Below, one piece after another: positions 63,236-64,000 of a DNA stretch of 64,000 bases. Origin of the DNA: Planctomycetota bacterium (lineage in GTDB: Bacteria > Planctomycetota > Phycisphaerae > UBA1845). The DNA lies in the NCBI GenBank assembly GCA_024280855.1, contig JAJRPG010000102.1, positions 1 through 64,000 of the forward strand, in the 5' to 3' direction. The notes below the pieces were generated by a model that worked only from the letters and a program-made list of their open reading frames with translations, was not told the origin of the DNA and searched no databases. The position numbers were made by a program, and so were the translations under genes. Positions within the stretch are counted from its first letter, which is position 1; each line of letters starts with the position of its first letter.

Positions 63236-64000
63236 CTACGATTTTACCGTGTCTACTGATGCAATCGTGTTATCCAGCTCATCACCATTCTCGGTATGGT
63301 CAGCTAGTTGTTCACTGAGTGTTTTGATCTGGTTTTCGTGTCGCATGAAGGCTTCGACTATCGTAGGGTCGAACTGCGTGCCGGACGACTTCAATATAAT
63401 GGTGACAGCTTTGTCGTGCGACATAGCCTCTTTGTATGGACGCTTAGAGGTGACGGCGTCGTATACATCTGCTAGCGCAACTATTCGCCCAGTAAGTGGG
63501 ATGTCTGTCCCTGAAATGCCCTGTGGATATCCAGTGCCGTCGTACCATTCGTGATGGGCAGATGCAATTTCTTCTGCCATGTGGAGCATAGGGAGTGCGG
63601 GCGCGCGTTCCAGGACCGCTCTAATAGTTTCCGCGCCAATTTCCGCGTGCGTTTTCATTATGGTCATTTCCTGCGTAGTTAGTCGGCCTGGTTTAAGCAA
63701 GATGTTGTCAGGAATGGCTATTTTACCGATGTCGTGTAGGGGGACAGAGCGTTCGAGGTTGTGCATGAATTCATCATCTATCACTGCCGCGAATTTTTCA
63801 GACTTTCGCAATTCATTTGCAAGGACTAAACAATACTGCGTTACGCGATCTACATGCTTCCGGGTGTCGCCATCACGATGTTCCGCCAGTTTTGCAAAGG
63901 CTACCATAATGGCGTCTCGTGCTTCGTCGCGCGATTGGCGCGTGATAATGCTACTGACCGCAGTTCCGGAAATGCTTGCGATCATTTCCACCGCTTCCAA
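63236..64000 (-). CDS. HD-GYP domain phosphodiesterase, N-terminus outside the window
   Basis: At least 254 residues; the frame runs to the window edge, so the true start is missing. The end of a sensory region (EMIASISGTAVSS, GAF-like) precedes the HD-GYP domain (about 30-230): HRDGDTRKHVDRV, LHDIGKIAIPDNIL, KTHAEIG, SAHHEWYDGTGYPQG and LADVYDAVTSKRPYK. The HD and GYP residues are intact, so c-di-GMP hydrolysis is plausible. It lies on the minus strand and converges with the kinase gene. Confidence 0.93.
   Translation of the reverse strand: MEAVEMIASISGTAVSSIITRQSRDEARDAIMVAFAKLAEHRDGDTRKHVDRVTQYCLVLANELRKSEKFAAVIDDEFMHNLERSVPLHDIGKIAIPDNILLKPGRLTTQEMTIMKTHAEIGAETIRAVLERAPALPMLHMAEEIASAHHEWYDGTGYPQGISGTDIPLTGRIVALADVYDAVTSKRPYKEAMSHDKAVTIILKSSGTQFDPTIVEAFMRHENQIKTLSEQLADHTENGDELDNTIASVDTVKS

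Overview
The window looks like chromosome of a planctomycete, most likely class Phycisphaerae or a relative; this is inferred from gene content because no marker phylogeny could be run. The signs are a secreted protein with a LEPR-xLL motif, an ECF sigma factor of the type paired with Ser/Thr kinases that carry TPR repeats, a membrane protein with an N-terminal zinc ribbon of the YNLRGL...CPECG type, secreted proteins with dockerin-like EF-hand loops (DxNxDGxI), a pseudopilin, and many secreted beta-propeller, PDZ-protease and fibre-like proteins. Coding density is moderate. Many genes are single or in short operons, separated by intergenic spacers of 100-700 bases that carry dispersed hairpin repeats.

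Layout. 1-1775 (minus): a P-loop kinase followed after 18 bases by a secreted RTX/cadherin-like protein that runs off the left edge. 2.2-6.4 kb: HtrA-type protease, FlgM-like anti-sigma factor, SAM methyltransferase, UVR-motif protein. 6.7-14.8 kb (plus): M28 peptidase, imidazolonepropionase, GDP-fucose-synthase-like reductase, then a membrane-microdomain cluster (long NfeD with ClpP-like domain, short NfeD, flotillin-like FloA, a proline-rich membrane protein). 14.8-20.3 kb (minus): NtrC-type regulator, soluble histidine kinase, cold shock protein, PNPase and ribosomal protein S15. 20.7-33.6 kb: BNR-repeat lipoprotein, Rho, a tiny lipoprotein, MBL hydrolase, LpxL-like acyltransferase, pseudopilin, Lon-like protease, zinc-ribbon membrane protein, secreted dockerin/DUF5666-like protein. 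33.9-42.7 kb: phosphohexomutase, RsmE, a tail-anchored acidic repeat protein, a redoxin-like protein, a cysteine-rich small secreted protein with an interrupted start region, YidD, an alpha/alpha-toroid protein, NDK. 43.2-56.3 kb: S41 protease, UvrA, membrane thioredoxin, small zinc-ribbon protein, NhaD-like antiporter, beta-propeller lipoprotein, and a metallophosphatase-GH114 fusion. 56.7-64 kb: tRNA-Arg(CCT), a small dockerin-like protein, a fibre protein with a 10-residue repeat, an ECF sigma factor overlapping a Ser/Thr kinase-TPR gene, and an HD-GYP protein that runs off the right edge.

Most of the window is housekeeping and envelope biology. I see no CRISPR array, prophage, insertion sequence or defence island. 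The most unusual items are: the cysteine-rich secreted peptide whose well-supported start is cut by an in-frame TGA (39370-39612); the acidic tail-anchored protein with three IPDFM motifs (37145-38035); the P-loop kinase/LEPR-xLL pair; the phosphatase-GH114 fusion; the 10-residue-repeat fibre protein; and at least six families of dispersed hairpin repeats, two of which recur from 2 kb to 43 kb.
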